Part shown: positions 27,385 to 37,228 of the stretch, in pieces
Position numbering within the stretch: position 1 is the first letter of the stretch
Layout of the letters: each line of letters starts with the position of its first letter
Assembly (NCBI RefSeq): GCF_001445575.1
Contig: NZ_CP013200.1
Coordinates: 2,914,001-2,978,000, forward strand
From: Arthrobacter alpinus
GTDB lineage: Bacteria; Actinomycetota; Actinomycetes; Actinomycetales; Micrococcaceae
Length of the DNA: 64,000 nt
Direction: 5' to 3'
The notes under the pieces: generated by a model
Database searches by the model: none
The model's input: only the letters and a program-made list of their open reading frames with translations
Told to the model about the DNA's origin: nothing
Translations under genes and position numbers: made by a program

Positions 27385-27700
27385 CACCCAATAAAGAGCC
27401 GCCAAGAACAAGCAGCTAAATCGGCATTGGACTACCAGCACGCCGCACAACAGGAACCCTCCGGGGAACAATCAGTCAACAGCTGTCAAAACTTAAACAC
27501 GAAAACCCCCTGTAAACAGGGGTTTTCCCAAGGTGGGATTCGAAACTGATTCAAACCGGCATAAGCAAAGGGAACTAGCGGATCGCCGCGGCAGTAAGGC
27601 CCAGTACAAGCCAAACCGGGCGCGTCCGGCGGGAAATGTGTTGACACTGTCAACCAAAACCTGAACAGACCCGAATGAAAGAAAAGAACTGTGGATGGTT
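27385..27700. repeat. Approximately 320-bp dispersed repeat, copy A
   Basis: This stretch aligns by eye with 57295-57620. Shared landmarks in order are AGAGCCG, GCTAAATC, ACTTAAACACGAAAACCCCC, the hairpin GAAAACCCCCTGT/ACAGGGGTTTTC (27501-27527), CAAGGTGGGATTCGAAA, CAAAGGGAACT and GTGTTGACACT. The minus-strand open frames of both copies encode similar but unlikely peptides. The hairpin could act as a terminator. I cannot assign it to a known insertion sequence. Confidence 0.7.
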
Positions 27701-27838
27701 CCTGACCTGGATTCTTCAAGAATCACCTAGACTCCACCACCAAGGCGTTGAACATCAGACAAGCGGGTGTGAAGCGCAGAACGCTTCACACCCACTGTTG
27801 CCGCAGGCACCAACCGGGGAGGCCGTGTGCCGGTCCCG

Positions 27839-29323
27839 TTATTGTTTGATGCCGATCCAGTGGTCGGTGGTGAACTCGTCGATGGCCCAGTCACCATTGA
27901 AACGGCCGAGGCCGGAGTTGCGCTCCCCGCCGAAGGGTACATGGGCTTCGTCGTTGACTGGCATATCGTTAATGTGCGTCATCCCGGCCTTGATGCCCAG
28001 ACCGAAGCGCACACCACGTTCGGTGTCTTTGGTGAATACGGCGCTGCTGAGCCCGAAGTTGCTGGCGTTGGCGAGCTCCAAGGCGTGCGCCTCGTCTTCG
28101 GCACGAATGATGCCGACGAGCGGCCCGAAGATTTCTTCGCGGGCGATCTCCATATCTGCAGTGACGTCGGTGAACACGAACGGCGAAACAACGCGACCGT
28201 CGATGGAGCCTTCCAAAGCCACTTTGGCCCCTTCGCTCTTGGCCAGGGCGATCTTCTTGAGAATTCCAGCGAGCTGGCTGTCGTTGATCAACGGGCCAAC
28301 CACAGTATCCGGCTGGGACGGGTCGCCCACGGGGATCGATCCGGCGGCCTCAACGAAGCGCTGCACAAAATCGTCATACAGCGGGGCTTGGACAATAATC
28401 CGGTTCACGGCCATGCAGATTTGTCCCTGGTGCAGGAACTTTCCCAGCACTGCCGCTGGTACGGCAACGTCCAGATCGGCATCATCAAGGACAACGAGGG
28501 GGCTGTTGCCGCCCAGTTCCAAAGCGACGTGCTTGATGAAGTCTCCACCGACGGCGAGCCTTCCCACGTTCTGGCCCACCGGCGTCGAACCTGTGAAGGA
28601 AATCAGGCCCGGAACGGGGTGGGTGACGAAGTCGTCGCCAATCTCGGATCCGGCCCCCACCACCACGCTCAAGACGCCCGCAGGCAGCCCGGCCTCCTCG
28701 AAGATGCGGGCCAGGATCAGCCCGCCGGTCACGGGAGTGTCACTTGCAGGCTTGATGACGACGGCGTTGCCCAAGGCAAGTGCCGGGGCCACCGAGCGCT
28801 GGGAGAGGTGCAGCGGGAAGTTCCACGGGCTAATAACACCCACGACGCCGAGCGGGCGGCGGTAGATGCGGTTTTCCTTGCCTGGTGTGTTGGATTCGAC
28901 AATGCGGCCAAAGACGCGGCCAGGGAAGGATGCTGCCTCCAAGGTGATAGCTGCTGCGGCGGATACCTCCACGTTGGCCTTGATGACAGTACTGCCGGAT
29001 TCCTTGACGAGCCAGTCAATGATCTCCCCGCGTCGTTCCTCGATGATGGCGGCGGCGCGGAGCATGACGTGCTGACGGGCTGCCGGGGTTTGTGCTGCCC
29101 AGTCCTTCTGGGTTTGCTCGGCGGCGCGGTAGGCATCGTCGAGGTCCTGGACGGTACCCTGGCGAATAGTGGTGAGCTGCTCATTTGTGAACGGATCAGT
29201 GACGGTCAGGACTTTTTCTGAGCGCCCTTCGCGCCATTCGCCGGCAATGTACTGCAGTTGCGTGCTCTGCCCAGCGAAGGTGGCGGAAGCCGCCGTCGTG
29301 GTGTCTGTGAGTGATGCGGTCAT
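27839..29323 (-). CDS. Aromatic aldehyde dehydrogenase (vanillin/benzaldehyde type)
   Basis: A 494-residue NAD(P)+ aldehyde dehydrogenase. It shows [19 protein letters not shown], the coenzyme loop [12 protein letters not shown], the catalytic glutamate in LELGGNSP and the catalytic cysteine in [11 protein letters not shown]. Sequence style is of the vanillin/benzaldehyde dehydrogenase branch. Its position after an aryl-alcohol oxidase and a double-bond-cleaving oxygenase suggests it oxidises the resulting aromatic aldehyde (for example vanillin or 4-hydroxybenzaldehyde) to the acid. The ATG follows TTAGGAG. It ends the three-gene minus-strand operon. Confidence 0.9.
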   Translation of the reverse strand: MTASLTDTTTAASATFAGQSTQLQYIAGEWREGRSEKVLTVTDPFTNEQLTTIRQGTVQDLDDAYRAAEQTQKDWAAQTPAARQHVMLRAAAIIEERRGEIIDWLVKESGSTVIKANVEVSAAAAITLEAASFPGRVFGRIVESNTPGKENRIYRRPLGVVGVISPWNFPLHLSQRSVAPALALGNAVVIKPASDTPVTGGLILARIFEEAGLPAGVLSVVVGAGSEIGDDFVTHPVPGLISFTGSTPVGQNVGRLAVGGDFIKHVALELGGNSPLVVLDDADLDVAVPAAVLGKFLHQGQICMAVNRIIVQAPLYDDFVQRFVEAAGSIPVGDPSQPDTVVGPLINDSQLAGILKKIALAKSEGAKVALEGSIDGRVVSPFVFTDVTADMEIAREEIFGPLVGIIRAEDEAHALELANASNFGLSSAVFTKDTERGVRFGLGIKAGMTHINDMPVNDEAHVPFGGERNSGLGRFNGDWAIDEFTTDHWIGIKQ

Positions 29324-29350
29324 GGTGGTGACTCCTAAAATTGTTGCTGT

Positions 29351-30808
29351 TTAAGTGAGCGGGGAGTGTTCCAGGGCGAGTGTGGCGATGCTCTTTTCGA
29401 GCACGTCCTGCTCGGCCCAGCTGCCGTGGAAGCCGAAGGGGATGCGGGCCGGGAGCTTGATCTGCGCCAGCGGAGTTCGGTGCAACTCGGCGGCGTCGTG
29501 AATCAACATCTCGCTCAGGCTCGTCTCACGGTTCCACCAGATCGAGAGGATATAGCCGTCATCCTCCGTTTTCGAATCCGGACGGGCCACGAAAACCGGC
29601 TCGCTCGGGTTGGTCAGGCCGACAGGACCCTCCACCACTGTGGTGGAGTCCAGCAGGTAATCGTGCCGGGCCAGACCATCTGTCATAGTGTCCTCGCTCA
29701 GGCCGCGAGTGGTGACGAAGTATCCATAACGATGCGCTCGCCCAACGTACGCGTCGTTAATTTTAGGGAACTCCCCCGCAATGCCGCTGACCATCTTGTC
29801 CGAGACCTTACCAGTGCGGGTGTTGACCTTCCACTGCCAGGGGATGGCGGGCGGGAACCACTCGTGCGAGCTTAACGGGGTGTTGCTGCCGGCCGGGTTG
29901 CCTAGGCGGGAGATTCGGTGTACATCGATGACAACTTCATCGCCGATTTCGTAGGCGTTGAAGAAGTGTGTGGGGGCAAACATGCCGTTGGCCTCATACC
30001 ACTTCACCTCGTGGGTACGGCGGTCCATCATCACGATCTGGGTTCCGTGCGGCAGTGCCTTCTCGTCCCAGACGACGCCGGGCCTGCCTTGCGCAACGAG
30101 GTCCATCCTCAATGTACTGGGCGAGACGAAGAAGATGGCATAGTTTTCGCTGACTACGAAGTCGTGCATCATCACAGGCACCCCGACTTCGAAGCGGTGG
30201 GAGTCCATGATCTTGCCTGTCTTCACATCGGCCCGGTACCAAGTGATGATGGGCCCGGTGGCGGCGAAGAAGAGCATGTCCCCGGTCGCTGGGTCGATCT
30301 TATAGTGTGCGGTGCACAACACGTCAATGCCACCGTGGAAATCCCACGTGCCATAGGTTTCAAGTGTGTCCGGGTTCATCTGGCTGGGCAGCCCACCCTC
30401 GAAATACACCAGCAGGTGGTCATCGAAGATACCCACGTTGGTGTTTGCAACATTTTTCCCACGAGGGGCACCATCGGGCAGTGCACCAGGGGTTCCTCCG
30501 TTGACGAAGCCGGAATACACGGCCTCTCCCTGCTCCACCTCAACCTTGAACGAGTCAGTTTCCACCCAGCGGGTGCGGAACGCGGCTTTACCCTCCCGGA
30601 CGTAGACGGCGGCGACCATGCCGTCGCCTTCCCACCAGTGGTAGCGGTCAGTGTTGCGCGGCTGGAACTTGGGGTTGGCAGAAATTCGGAACAAGGCTCC
30701 GGCGATGTCCTCGGGGATCTTGCCGATGACTTCAAGGTCAAAGCCGTCGCTCTCCTCCGTCCATGGCTGGAACGGACCGTTCAGAAATTTATTATCAGTT
30801 GCCCACAT
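29351..30808 (-). CDS. Carotenoid-cleavage-type oxygenase (isoeugenol monooxygenase/lignostilbene dioxygenase-like)
   Basis: A 485-residue seven-bladed-propeller non-haem iron oxygenase. Iron-ligand histidines of the family fit HWWEGDGMV with TAHYKIDP, MMHDFVVSENY, PTHFFNAYE and the terminal GFHGSW. Bacterial relatives cleave styrene-like double bonds: isoeugenol to vanillin, lignostilbenes or 4-vinylguaiacol to aldehydes. With a vanillyl-alcohol-oxidase-like enzyme upstream and an aldehyde dehydrogenase downstream, side-chain cleavage of a 4-hydroxyphenylpropanoid is the most coherent role. True carotenoid cleavage cannot be excluded. The ATG follows GAAAGG. Confidence 0.87.
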   Translation of the reverse strand: MWATDNKFLNGPFQPWTEESDGFDLEVIGKIPEDIAGALFRISANPKFQPRNTDRYHWWEGDGMVAAVYVREGKAAFRTRWVETDSFKVEVEQGEAVYSGFVNGGTPGALPDGAPRGKNVANTNVGIFDDHLLVYFEGGLPSQMNPDTLETYGTWDFHGGIDVLCTAHYKIDPATGDMLFFAATGPIITWYRADVKTGKIMDSHRFEVGVPVMMHDFVVSENYAIFFVSPSTLRMDLVAQGRPGVVWDEKALPHGTQIVMMDRRTHEVKWYEANGMFAPTHFFNAYEIGDEVVIDVHRISRLGNPAGSNTPLSSHEWFPPAIPWQWKVNTRTGKVSDKMVSGIAGEFPKINDAYVGRAHRYGYFVTTRGLSEDTMTDGLARHDYLLDSTTVVEGPVGLTNPSEPVFVARPDSKTEDDGYILSIWWNRETSLSEMLIHDAAELHRTPLAQIKLPARIPFGFHGSWAEQDVLEKSIATLALEHSPLT

Positions 30809-30838
30809 CGTGATGCCTTTCGATCTAGTTCTAGGGGT

Positions 30839-32398
30839 TTAGGCGTTTTTTCCGGCGGAGTGCCAGATGCCGTGGTTGCCCGGGGAGAGAGTTCCGGTGG
30901 GATCCATCGCATCCTTGAGGGACGTGTAGAGCCTTGACAGGGCATGGTCGTTGAAGTCGAAGTTCTCCGCAACATGCTCGATCAGCGAGGGATGCGCACG
31001 GTATTCACTCCAGCCCCACTGAGCCGCCTTTTCACACATAAGTTCGACGGCGGCGTGGGCCGCGGCCGCTTCGGCAGGATCGTTCACGTCGAAGAAGACC
31101 ATGCAGGCGCCCACGAGGCTGCGAGTGTTGGCTATCCAGCCAAAACCAGCCACTAGGCCAGCCTCCTCCAGGATGGTGCGCACCATGAGCTCGTGTTTGG
31201 CTGCGGATTCGCCGTCGAACGGGATGGCGGGCGAGAAGTCGATGTGACCCACGTTTTCGCCGATGTGCTTTTTCATCATGTCCAGCAGGAACATGTTGGG
31301 GATGCCGGCCGGGACCAGGTCCAGCGGGTGGACTTCCTCCGGACGGACGTCGCCGCGGTAGGAGCGCAGTTCCAATGCGACGTTGGGCAGATGTTCTACG
31401 GCGGCGCGAACGATTTCACGACGGGCCTCCACGAGTGCTTCGTGGCCGTAGAAAGAGATTCGGGCGTTCCAGCGACCCGGCGGCAACGTCGCAGAAAGCT
31501 TCGCCTTTTGCGACATACCGGTTGTGTCCTGCAGGGGGTTGGCACGGCCATCCTCCGGTTCCGGCGAGCTGGTGATCAGCGGCAACCCCTGAATGGTGCC
31601 ATCGAGTACCAGCGGGCGGAGCGCGTCAATCAGCGGGGCGATGTCCTCGTCGTTGTGGCAAATGATCGAGCCGGTGGCGAACACTTCGGGCTCGGGCATG
31701 AGCCAAACACCCATCTTGGACACGATGCCAAAATTAGACTGCATAAACAGGCTGTCAAGGGACGGACCAAAACCTCGTTTGTGCCGTTGCCACATGGGGC
31801 TATTGGTCATCGCACCCAGGCCGGTGCGGACCACATCGCCGGAGGCCAAAACCACTTCCATGCCACACACGGCACTGGCGTGGTCACCATTGACTGTGTA
31901 ACCGTAGCCGTGCTCGAGAGTGTTGCCGACGATACTCCCCCAGCCAAGGTCCGGCACAGAAATCCAGAGTTTCAGTCCTCGGGCCTTGATCTCGTTGTAC
32001 AGGTCAAAGAAGCTGACCCCGGGCTCAAGCAGCGCATAGCCGGCGGCTTCGTTGATTTCCAAGATCCTATTCATACGGCGCAGGCTCAAGACAACGGAGC
32101 CGTTGACAACGGGGGCCGAGCCACCGTAGCCGTAGTTGCGTCCGGTGGATGATGTCCAGAGCTGGATTTGAAGTTCGCTGGCGATCCGGACCACGGCTTG
32201 AATTTCTTCGACAGTGGAGGGCTGGACCACGAAGGAGGGCTGGTACTCTTGGGCGTCCTCGCCCTCATAGGGGTCGTGAAAATCTTTGACTTGGATCTCA
32301 TCCAACAGGACGGCGTCGGATCCTAGAGCTTCGGTCATCCGCGCAATGGCCTGGGTCAGGACCGATGATGAGTTTTTGAGGTCAGTGGTGGTTGTCAT
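30839..32398 (-). CDS. Vanillyl-alcohol/eugenol oxidase-like FAD enzyme
   Basis: A 519-residue member of the VAO/p-cresol methylhydroxylase family. The FAD-binding domain carries PSFVVQPSTVEEIQAVVRIA and STGRNYGYGGSAP, and GYALLEPGVSFFDLY plus PDLGWGSIVGNTLEHGYGYT resemble eugenol oxidase of Rhodococcus block for block. The C-terminus has the family's DP.G.LSPG.HGIW. Such enzymes oxidise para-substituted phenols such as eugenol, vanillyl alcohol or 4-alkylphenols, using O2 or a cytochrome; no cytochrome subunit is nearby, favouring an oxidase. It is the first gene of the operon and divergent from the PucR regulator. The covalent histidine position was not verified. Confidence 0.9.
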   Translation of the reverse strand: MTTTTDLKNSSSVLTQAIARMTEALGSDAVLLDEIQVKDFHDPYEGEDAQEYQPSFVVQPSTVEEIQAVVRIASELQIQLWTSSTGRNYGYGGSAPVVNGSVVLSLRRMNRILEINEAAGYALLEPGVSFFDLYNEIKARGLKLWISVPDLGWGSIVGNTLEHGYGYTVNGDHASAVCGMEVVLASGDVVRTGLGAMTNSPMWQRHKRGFGPSLDSLFMQSNFGIVSKMGVWLMPEPEVFATGSIICHNDEDIAPLIDALRPLVLDGTIQGLPLITSSPEPEDGRANPLQDTTGMSQKAKLSATLPPGRWNARISFYGHEALVEARREIVRAAVEHLPNVALELRSYRGDVRPEEVHPLDLVPAGIPNMFLLDMMKKHIGENVGHIDFSPAIPFDGESAAKHELMVRTILEEAGLVAGFGWIANTRSLVGACMVFFDVNDPAEAAAAHAAVELMCEKAAQWGWSEYRAHPSLIEHVAENFDFNDHALSRLYTSLKDAMDPTGTLSPGNHGIWHSAGKNA

Positions 32399-32424
32399 GT
32401 ACTGTCACGCTCCGTTGCTTGACG

Positions 32425-32444
32425 GGTGTTCAGCTCCGAACACC
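32425..32444. promoter_or_regulatory. Inverted repeat in the oxidase/PucR divergent promoter
   Basis: GGTGTTC-agctcc-GAACACC is a perfect 7-bp inverted repeat 26 bp upstream of the oxidase start. A second imperfect repeat (TGTGGTTTGAAACACA, 32457-32472) lies nearby. These are candidates for binding of the divergent PucR-type regulator. Confidence 0.55.
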
Positions 32445-32514
32445 GCTTGTTCCAAGTGTGGTTTGAAACACAGGCATAGTTCTTGGTGCCGAACGGCAAG
32501 AAAAGTCGATCCTC

Positions 32515-33894
32515 ATGGCGTCCGGCAGCAAGGTCTCCGGCGTGTCCCTATACTTGGCTTCGGATGGACAAGACCAAAGGCGGTTTTTAGCAGTGATGAA
32601 CTGGATGGAAAGTCTCCGCCCGACGACGACTGGTGCAGGGGCCCGTCCGGCGTCCGATCCGGCGACTATCGCCAGCGCCGAGGCGGAAATCGGGGTCGCA
32701 GCCACGGCATGGGCGGCCGAGGCAGCTGCGCATATAGTCCGTCTGGTGGATGAAGAATTCAACCTTGCAGGAACACCCGGGATGATGACCGGCACAGAGC
32801 AGGAGGGCTGCGAAGCGTGCCTGCTCACTACCCTGATCGGCCTGCATCGTGGCACGGCCGCGGCGGACATTCTGGCACCCCGTGGCGCCCAAGACAATGT
32901 CCGCTTGTCCGTGCGGCAGGGAGTCCCGATTGCCAGTGTTCTACGCACTGTCTGGGCCTGCCACACCCGGGTTCAGGATGCACTACTGGCGATCATTGAA
33001 CGAAATGTTCCTCCCGATCGGATCGTTGCTGAAGTCCGCGAGCTGAACGCCGCCCTTTTCTCCTATGTGAACTCCTATGTGAGCGATCTGATGCGTGGTT
33101 ACGAGGATGAGCTATCACTGTGGCACGGTCGGCTCCCGGCGGAACGGCTGCGGGTTCTCACAGCCATTCTCGACGGTGAGGAGCCCGGCGAAGAAGCCGA
33201 ACGTATCCTTGGACTACGCCTGCGCAGGCACCATCTAATCGCCGTGGCCAGGTCCACAAGCAGCGGGCACGTCCCGGACCGCGATGCCCTACGCCAACAT
33301 TTCGGGGCCGACGCTGCGCACGCGCTGGGCGCGGCCGGTGTCCTGACAATTGAGCATCAGGGTACGACGATTTTCTGGTGGACTTTCAACACCCGCCCGG
33401 ACCCTTCGTCGATCAACGTACTGCGTGCGGTGCCCCTCCCCGACTGGATCCAGCTCGCGGCCGGGCGTCCCGGCTCCGGACTGGCAGGCTTACGCGAAAG
33501 CCACTTTGAGGCTCAGCAGGCTGCCCGGGTCGCCCAGCTTTCGCCACGACTAGAGTTCTGGGACTACAACGAGGCCGGCATGTTGGCATTGCTTATTGCC
33601 GATCCACAGGGAGCTGCCAGGTTCGTCCAGGTTCAACTCGCCGGACTGCTAGGCCCGGACCAAAAGCTGGCTGACATCCGCGACACCTTACGGCATTTCC
33701 TGTCGGCTGGCAGCAGCCGCCTCGCGGCAGCCCAGGCCCTGCACCTGGCCACCAACACCGTGGCCTACCGGGTCAAACGTGCTGTGGAGCTCCTTGACCG
33801 GCCCATTAATGAGAACCAAGTGCCCACGCTAGTTGCCTTGGAACTGGCACACGCTTTCCCATATCTGATGGAAGCACGGGAGTTTCCCCAATGA
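32515..33894 (+). CDS. PucR/CdaR-type transcriptional regulator
   Basis: A protein of up to 459 residues. The long N-terminal region has no clear domain to me; the middle resembles the GGDEF-like PucR segment; and the C-terminus has the PucR helix-turn-helix, DTLRHFLSAGSSRLAAAQALHLATNTVAYRVKRAVELL, characteristic of the family. Such regulators often activate divergent catabolic genes in response to an aromatic or purine ligand. Its divergent placement makes the VAO/oxygenase/aldehyde-dehydrogenase operon the likely target. ATG 32596 (MNWMESL) is an alternative start; 32515 has no strong ribosome site. Confidence 0.85.
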   Translation: MASGSKVSGVSLYLASDGQDQRRFLAVMNWMESLRPTTTGAGARPASDPATIASAEAEIGVAATAWAAEAAAHIVRLVDEEFNLAGTPGMMTGTEQEGCEACLLTTLIGLHRGTAAADILAPRGAQDNVRLSVRQGVPIASVLRTVWACHTRVQDALLAIIERNVPPDRIVAEVRELNAALFSYVNSYVSDLMRGYEDELSLWHGRLPAERLRVLTAILDGEEPGEEAERILGLRLRRHHLIAVARSTSSGHVPDRDALRQHFGADAAHALGAAGVLTIEHQGTTIFWWTFNTRPDPSSINVLRAVPLPDWIQLAAGRPGSGLAGLRESHFEAQQAARVAQLSPRLEFWDYNEAGMLALLIADPQGAARFVQVQLAGLLGPDQKLADIRDTLRHFLSAGSSRLAAAQALHLATNTVAYRVKRAVELLDRPINENQVPTLVALELAHAFPYLMEAREFPQ

Positions 33895-34069
33895 CGGATT
33901 GTATTGCTGCCCAACTGCGCTCTTCGGGGAAACGATTCCAGGCGGTTTCGAATTTTCTGGATAACGTTAGCTGTCCGTTAGCGCCTAAGCGCCCAGCCCT
34001 GCGGCCACGGCGTTGACGACAGGACAGCAGAAAGGGAAAGTGTCTTAAGCCCCTGTAAATAAATGGAAT

Positions 34070-34145
34070 AAATAAAGGGAATTAGCGAGGCGCCGCGCCA
34101 GTCCGGGCAACTATGAAGCAGCCCGGGCGAATCCGGCAGGTTATC
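34070..34145. repeat. Degenerate fragment of the dispersed repeat
   Basis: AAAGGGAATTAGCG..GCCGCG.CAGT, then CCGGGCGAATCCGGCAGG, aligns with CAAAGGGAACTAGCG..., GCCGCGGCAGT and CCGGGCGCGTCCGGCGGG in copy A. The upstream hairpin portion has degenerated. Around it, 33895-34069 and 34146-34223 contain nothing else I can identify. Confidence 0.5.
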
Positions 34146-34223
34146 CCGATGTTCGGATTAGGCCGATGTTTTCCTAACGGTGCTGGTCAGGACCGGGTTG
34201 GCCCCGAAAAGTTCGGCATAATT

Positions 34224-35023
34224 TTAGAGGTTTCGCAGGAACGCCAGGAGCTGGTCGGTGGGCTTGTAGCGTCCGGGTGTTGTTTGTAGTGGCGCGGTGC
34301 GGTCGAGTGCTCGTTGTTTGATCGCCATGTCGGCATGAAGGTAGACGCGGGTTGTGACTGTCTAGTTGCCCAATGACGGCCAGGTGCGTGCAGCCGCTCT
34401 ACTGTGAACTACCAATCGTTGATTGATGGCATCTGTGCTCATGGGGTGCTGCGATCCTTGCGTCCTTTGCCATGGCAGTTCAAATACGACGGAGGATGCA
34501 GTGGGATGTCTGCCCACCTCGGCGCCACCAGTTCAGAGACTCTTAGCCCGGTTGTGACCATCGTCAGCATGATCAGCTGGTCGCGTCGCCCGCTCCATGT
34601 GGTTGTGTTGGGTGCGGCAAGCAGAGCCTTGAGCTCAATCTAGTTGAGGTAGTTGATGTCTGGGGTGCTGGTGTTCTTGGGCGCGATGGCCAACACGTGC
34701 GCGATCAAGTCAGCATGTTCAGGGTGCCGCTAGGCGCTGTAGCGGAAGAACGCGTGAATTCAGGCAAGGCGGGAGTTCCTAGTTGCTGGGGAATTGCCTC
34801 GGTCCTGTTCGAGGTGCTGAAGGATTGCTGTGATGGTTTTGGAAGGCAGGTTCGTGAAATCCACGGCCGTGGGCGTGATTCCGGCTTGCTCCTGAACGTA
34901 GGTCAAGCGCAGCTTCCACGTGTCACGGTATGAGCTGATGGTGTGGGGGCTGGCGTCCCTTTGCCCGACGAGGTAACTGGTGAAAAATGCTTGCAGTTCT
35001 GGGGAGATGTGGCTCATGACCAC
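34224..35023 (-). pseudogene. Broken tyrosine recombinase/integrase
   Basis: The first 85 or so residues are an intact integrase N-terminal core-binding domain (FFTSYLVGQRDASPHTISSYRDTW). Downstream, other frames give LIMLTMVTTGLRVSEL-like sequence and a C-terminus VTTRVYLHADMAIKQRALDR...LLAFLRNL ending at 34224. Stops and shifts (for example a TAG near 34360 and one near 34640) interrupt the catalytic domain. It is a dead recombinase of the type found in transposon-borne site-specific integrases. Confidence 0.8.
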
Positions 35024-35025
35024 GG

Positions 35026-35169
35026 CCCTTCTTCTTCGGCCTGAGCTGCTTCTACCCGCGCTGCGGCCACAGCTCTTTGCTGTTCCGCGCCCCCGATGGC
35101 AACCTCGTCAATCTCTTCACACCAGTCACCCCCGCGGCGATCGAAAAGTTCGCCTCTTACGCCCGATAA
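35026..35169 (+). pseudogene. C-terminal remnant of a VOC/glyoxalase-family protein
   Basis: The plus-strand frame ends FRAPDGNLVNLFTPVTPAAIEKF before a TAA at 35167, matching the C-terminal strand (F.DPDGN..NL..P) of vicinal-oxygen-chelate proteins. The rest of the gene is missing and replaced by the integrase remnant, which suggests insertion or deletion at about 35025. Confidence 0.6.
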
Positions 35170-35221
35170 TTTCCGGTGCCCCTGGCCACCGTCGGCACTA
35201 GAGGAGCCAGAGAGGTCAGCT

Positions 35222-36290
35222 TTAGTCATCGTCAAGTATTCTGTGCCTCATCACCATGAGGATCCGCTGCACATCCAGTGCGACGGCGGCTCCTGGATTC
35301 AGCGCGAAGGAGCCCTTACCATTGGCGCTAGCGAGCACAGTGGTGAGTCGGCCCAGGGCATCGCTAGCGCCGTCGAACGACTCGACATCAATTCTTCCCT
35401 CCTCCCACGCCCTCACTAGCTCGGCAAGACTTTGAAGGCAATTGCTGACGGGTTCGCTCAGATCTGCCGTGAGATGGAGCTCCAGGGGCCCGTGCCAGAT
35501 AGATCCTGAGAGAACCTCGGTGATGTCACGAATGTAAATTGTGACGTTCTCCAATACCTCCAAGTCGCCCCGACTCTCCCGCACTTGACGGTGACGGGAA
35601 CGGCGAAAGGCTCGAGGATTGGCCTTGTGGCTCTCGCGGGCTTCATGGACGGCACTGCGGATCTCGTTGACGGAAGAAGCCATCACATCATGACGGCCGG
35701 CCCAGTCCTCATGTTTTGGCGGCCATTGTTCGTTGAGTGCCTTGGCCATGTCTTCGAGTTGGCTAATAAGAACCTGGCGCCCGCGTGAAATATGAAGTCG
35801 GGCATCATCTAGCGTCAATGGCGGGAAAATGGTGACATTGATGACCAAACCCACCACGACGCCGAGCCCCATTTGGAGCGCATATCCTGATGAAAAGGCA
35901 TCGGCGTTGCTGCCGCCAATGATCAGCACCAGGAGCGTCGCCACGGGCACGTATTCCTTGCCTGCTCCCAAACGAGGCTGGCCGGCCAGCAATACACCCA
36001 CCCCCACGGCAAGGGAGATTGTCACGATGTTCGGGGTACCCAACATCAAACCCCGACAGCGAGCAGGATGCCCAGCGTCAATCCAATGAGCGTCTGAAAT
36101 CCGACCCGGACTGATCCCATAAAGGTCGCAGACATGCTCACGAGTGCCCCCAGCGGGGCGTAATAAGGATAGTCGTCGGCGGTTCCGGGCATATGAAGTC
36201 CCAGAAACCAAGCCACGCCCACCGCCAAGGCAGCCTTGGCGGCAAGGAGGAGTCGCTGGCCGGTGACCGTCGACTTGATCTAAATTTTCA
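35222..36290 (-). pseudogene. FUSC-family aromatic-acid exporter-like gene with frameshift
   Basis: The N-terminal half (LAVGVAWFLGLHMPG..DYPYYAPLGALVSMSATFMGSV...GILLAVGV) and the C-terminal half (GLMLGTPNIVTISLAVGVGVLLAG to the end) are in different frames. They meet at a short G run at about 36045; one extra G would restore about 350 residues. The layout, several helices then a long cytosolic helical domain, is that of FUSC/aromatic acid exporters. No convincing start codon is seen at the 5' end (a TAG lies near 36283), so it may also be truncated. Confidence 0.7.
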
Positions 36291-36299
36291 AGCCACCGA

Positions 36300-36916
36300 G
36301 CACTTTGTTTCCGGGAATTAGGAGCCCCTGCTACGTTGGTGGCCCCTGCAGCCCTACTTGCTTTCCGCATGAGTACGCTGATGTCAGCTTGGCTAGGCAT
36401 TGTCGTCCTCCAGTCTGGACCACGAAGCGCGGCGGCGCGGGCCGTCGGCGTCCGGGTCGATCTCATCGGCGTGCTGGGGTCCCTGCAACGATTCCTCCTG
36501 CTGATTCTGGGCTGTGGCGCGATGTCCAGCAGTCTGGAACTCACGAGCGTTTAATTCAGCGTCCGGGGCGTCCGGGGCGTCCGGTGGAAGCTTGTTGCCG
36601 GTCCGCCACTAGCTGCTGATCAGTTTGGGTGCGCCCGCGGGTCCCGCTGACGCTCTGATCCCACAGTGGGCCGCCTTGGAAGGTTGGGACAGCAGACGCC
36701 GCCAGCCCATTAGAGAATCCCATCACGGCCCCGTCAGTTGCTGATGTCGCCTGCTCAACCGTTTCAGCCTACAAAGCTGTCGGACACAGAACAAAGAGGT
36801 CGGACCCACCAATACGCCAAGGATCTTTCACCTTTGCATGAACCTACGACGCACCGCACGGAGAGAGCGTCGGCCCTCACCGGACCGACACTCCCTCGGC
36901 GCTCTGAAGTGCGCCT
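36300..36916. other. No gene identified
   Basis: I see no credible coding region. The only structure is three direct copies of GGGGCGTCCG-like sequence at about 36558-36585. Short open frames here lack ribosome sites and family features. Confidence 0.5.
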
Positions 36917-37141
36917 TTAGAGACCGCGTGAGCCGCCCTCTGTGTCGTCGGTGTGCAGGTTTGCCCTGTCCTCCTTCAGATGCGCCTTGGCGTCTGCGAT
37001 CTTATCCTTCGCTTCACCCTTGGCTTGGTCCACCTTGCCTTCGGCCACCTGGGAGTGGTCATGTGTGGCCTTGCCGAGGGCCTCCTTCACCTTGCCGGTA
37101 ACCTTGTCCTTTGCTGCATCAAACTTGTCGGCGATACCCAT
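36917..37141 (-). CDS. CsbD-family stress protein
   Basis: A 74-residue, highly charged helical protein starting MGIADKFDAAKDKVTGKVKEALGKATHD, with a second KGEAKDKIADAK repeat. This is the CsbD pattern. CsbD proteins are general-stress proteins of unknown biochemical role. The ATG at 37141 follows AAGGAGAAATGAA. It is the first of several stress-type genes from here to 46 kb. Confidence 0.9.
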   Translation of the reverse strand: MGIADKFDAAKDKVTGKVKEALGKATHDHSQVAEGKVDQAKGEAKDKIADAKAHLKEDRANLHTDDTEGGSRGL

Positions 37142-37228
37142 TTCATTTCTCCTTGTGTCGTGGCCTGTTCTAGAGCTGCTTCTCTGCCCGTTCGTCATCG
37201 CCACAGCCCAGCGGGCTGGGCGCGGCTG

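Noticed and set aside
27486..27719. Open frame in repeat copy A similar to one in copy B (57405-57632)
   Set aside because: The similarity comes from the DNA repeat itself; there is no ribosome site, and the frame runs through a terminator-like hairpin.
27839..32152. Long plus-strand frames opposite the aldehyde dehydrogenase, oxygenase and oxidase genes
   Set aside because: They are antisense shadows caused by codon bias; the minus-strand proteins have full catalytic motifs.
36558..36585. Short tandem GGGGCGTCCG units as a CRISPR or VNTR
   Set aside because: Only three short units with no spacers; too small to call.
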